Shown: piece after piece, positions 62,680 through 64,000 of the stretch
How positions within the stretch are numbered: the stretch's first letter is position 1
Layout: every line of letters starts with the position of its first letter
Assembly (NCBI RefSeq): GCF_018531145.1
Contig: NZ_JAHDSZ010000002.1
Span: 114,158 to 178,157, forward strand
From: Canibacter zhuwentaonis
GTDB taxonomy: Bacteria; Actinomycetota; Actinomycetes; Actinomycetales; Microbacteriaceae
Length of the DNA: 64,000 nt
Direction: 5' to 3'
The notes under the pieces: generated by a model
Databases searched by the model: none
What the model was told of the DNA's origin: nothing
The model's input: the letters and a program-made list of their open reading frames with translations, nothing else
Translations under genes and position numbers: made by a program

Positions 62680-62709
62680 TTGTGCCAGTGAAAAAAAAAA
62701 AGATATATT
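62680..62709 (+). promoter_or_regulatory. Promoter with an A11 run in the spacer
   Basis: TTGTGC (62680-62685), an 18-bp spacer containing 11 A (62691-62701), and TATATT (62704-62709). Loss of one A would give the optimal 17 bp. The -35 is the same hexamer that precedes the G13 tract at 26424. It would drive the 62748 and 62952 genes. Confidence 0.6.
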
Positions 62710-62747
62710 GTTTTTAGTAATAAGCACTAATTCCTAGGAGAGGGAAA

Positions 62748-62924
62748 ATGAAAAAACAGCTTGCAACAGGGCTTGCCATCACTATTGGGGCTGCGCTTTT
62801 GGGCGGAGCTGCTAACTACATTTTTGAAGGTAACGTTCTCAACGCTATTGTCGTTACGCTGATAGGGTTTGCGATCGGCTCTGCCGTGCTGGGGATCTTA
62901 TTTTTAAGCGGACGCAAAAGGTGA
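62748..62924 (+). CDS. Small two-helix membrane protein, 58 residues
   Basis: A strong ribosome-binding site (AGGAGAGGG) precedes ATG 62748. The product begins MKKQLATGLAITIGAALLGG, has a short polar loop NYIFEGNVLN, a second helix (AIVVTLIGFAIGSAVLGILF) and ends SGRKR. No family is recognised. It precedes an ABC ATPase by 28 bp and probably belongs to the same transporter operon, as a small permease-like or regulatory subunit. Too small to be sure of function. Confidence 0.7.
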   Translation: MKKQLATGLAITIGAALLGGAANYIFEGNVLNAIVVTLIGFAIGSAVLGILFLSGRKR

Positions 62925-62951
62925 CGCTCAAACACGGTATGAGGTGAAGTA

Positions 62952-63479
62952 ATGGCGGCTCTAAAAGTAGATAAAGTAAGTATGAAGTACGGTTCTAATA
63001 CCGTGCTTTCTGATATCAGCTTCAGCATCTCCCCGGGTGTGATCCTGGCAGTGTTAGGCTCTAACGGGGCTGGTAAATCAACGTTGATGAAACTTGTTAG
63101 CGGGCTTGCTAAGCCTAGCTCTGGTAGCGTTAAAATTTTTGGCGCTAATCCTAATCAGCACGCAAGCAGAACGAAGCTTGGGGTTGTTCCGCAGCAAACC
63201 AATCTGCCTAAAGATTTAACGCCCCTTGAAGTGGCTCTTTTTGTAAGCTCGCAGTTTCCCTCTGATACACAAAAAGCAAAGAGTGTGCGTGAACGCTGCC
63301 TGGAGCATTTAGCCGAGTGGAGCATAGATACTTTCGCGAGTAAACGCATTCGTGATTTATCAGGCGGGCAGGAGCACAGGGTGAGCGTTGCTTTAGCGTA
63401 TTTAGGGAATCCGCCATCGCAGCAACAAGCAACCCAGCTGAACCCGTCGCGAAATCCCAAACATAACTCTCCCTATTAA
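62952..63479 (+). pseudogene. ABC transporter ATPase cut off before Walker B
   Basis: The product starts MAALKVDKVSMKYGSNTVL. It has Walker A GSNGAGKST, Q-loop VVPQQTNLP and signature LSGGQEHRVSVALAYLGNP, all normal for an ATPase of a two-component exporter. After about 63418 similarity ends: the remaining ~20 residues (from SQQQATQLNP) are read through the reverse strand of a methyltransferase gene. Walker B, the switch His and the D-loop are missing, so the protein cannot hydrolyse ATP. Promoter, start and upstream partner gene are intact, so the break is probably recent or an assembly joint. Confidence 0.85.
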
Positions 63480-64000
63480 CCCTAGCCAACTTTACAAGCA
63501 ACTTAGCCACATAAGAAGGAGTTAAAACAACATCATTTAACTTATCCTGCGTAAACCCCAACCACGAATACATCTCATTAAAAAGCTTCCCCGTGAAATC
63601 AGTTGTTAAACCAATTTTATAGTAAATACCCAAGTCATCAACCACTTTTGAAAAAATCCTTTTAAGCTGACTTTCCCCGTTGCCATCAACCTGTTTATTT
63701 ATATTTTCCGACAACAAAGTATTTTTAAGCGTTCTAAGGATTGAATCTTGCTTATCGATCGGCAAATTTTTCTTTGCCAAAAACACTTCTATTTTTCTAG
63801 CAACTATTTCACCATCCGTGCTCCCCGGCTCCGTTAACGATTCTAAATCTTTTTCTTCAAGAGGCTTTACCTTTCCAGGCACACCCAGTGTTGCCATTAT
63901 TACAGCACACACCAAATAAACTCTATCGTTTTCACCCAATCCTTTTTCATCCCTGAAAATATCATTGTTCAGCTTCACCAAACTCGCATCAATTTCCTGT
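63208..64000 (-). pseudogene. Adenine-specific DNA methyltransferase fragment (HsdM-like), cut off at its 3' end; 5' end outside window
   Basis: Real homology covers about 63412-64000; the frame runs on to 63208 through the antisense of the ATPase. From the window edge come an N-terminal helical domain (starting SLVKLNNDIFRDEKG), then motif X VVLTPSYVAKLLVKLARV and motif I VWDFATGSAGLLVAAM, as in HsdM and BcgI-type N6 methylases. The sequence stops being methyltransferase-like right after motif I, so the NPPY motif is missing. The end at ~63412 abuts the broken ATPase. It is AT-rich and probably part of a restriction island continuing past the window. Confidence 0.75.

Noticed and set aside
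1..64000. CRISPR array, prophage or insertion sequence
   Set aside because: No array of regularly spaced repeats, no integrase, transposase or phage structural genes are visible.

Overview
The window looks like a chromosome segment of an actinobacterium, most like a Micrococcales or Microbacteriaceae-type organism with a modest G+C content and probably a fairly compact genome. The clues are a DivIVA/Wag31-type polar growth protein, a PriA that has lost its ATPase motifs, a MutT1-type Nudix plus histidine-phosphatase fusion beside polyphosphate kinase, and the order tRNA-Gln, glmU, prs, rplY, pth, mfd, mazG. This is judged from gene content and order; no database search was possible. 

Layout. 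Bases 1-10170 hold housekeeping genes on the + strand: divIVA (partial), lspA, rluD, dnaE, nadE, msrA, a tail-less ssb, a lipoprotein and ettA. Two - strand genes follow (alpha/beta hydrolase, tesB). At 12414-17473 lies a two-gene AT-richer restriction/defence module. Its large protein joins a GIY-YIG-like nuclease, an SF2 helicase and an adenine methyltransferase. Bases 17658-26279 carry a hypothetical gene, rpoZ, priA, fmt, rsmB, a frameshifted membrane protein and an amidase. An ABC/FtsX exporter (26569-29688) sits behind a G13 tract. Bases 29759-39112 carry tRNA-Gln, glmU, prs, rplY, pth, mfd, a flavin reductase, a wrecked dhaK and mazG. 

Bases 39076-44815 are the most dynamic part: two secreted LRR plus cell-wall-binding-repeat-2 proteins, each behind an identical 389-bp block with a G13 tract. 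They flank hisS, with a copy of the mazG tail before the second and a decayed hisS start after it. This points to an old tandem duplication of a mazG-tail/surface-protein/hisS unit. 

Bases 44940-50946 hold an asparaginase, gabT, metG, tatD and rsmA. A manganese-type ABC importer with its DtxR-family regulator and a perfect palindromic operator follows (50843-55169). A small free-standing RNA lies at 55266-55350. A phosphate block, pstSCAB plus mutT1 plus ppk, ends at 62636. The right end (62680-64000) has a promoter with an A11 spacer, a 58-residue membrane protein, and an ABC ATPase that breaks off tail-to-tail against a truncated adenine methyltransferase. 

The recurring theme is changeable expression and structure: three G13 tracts and one A11 tract sit in likely promoters, and a 15-bp in-frame triplet lies in the methyltransferase specificity region. 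Two genes also look frameshifted by one A in a short A-run. Several of these could be genuine phase variation; the short A-run cases could also be assembly errors.
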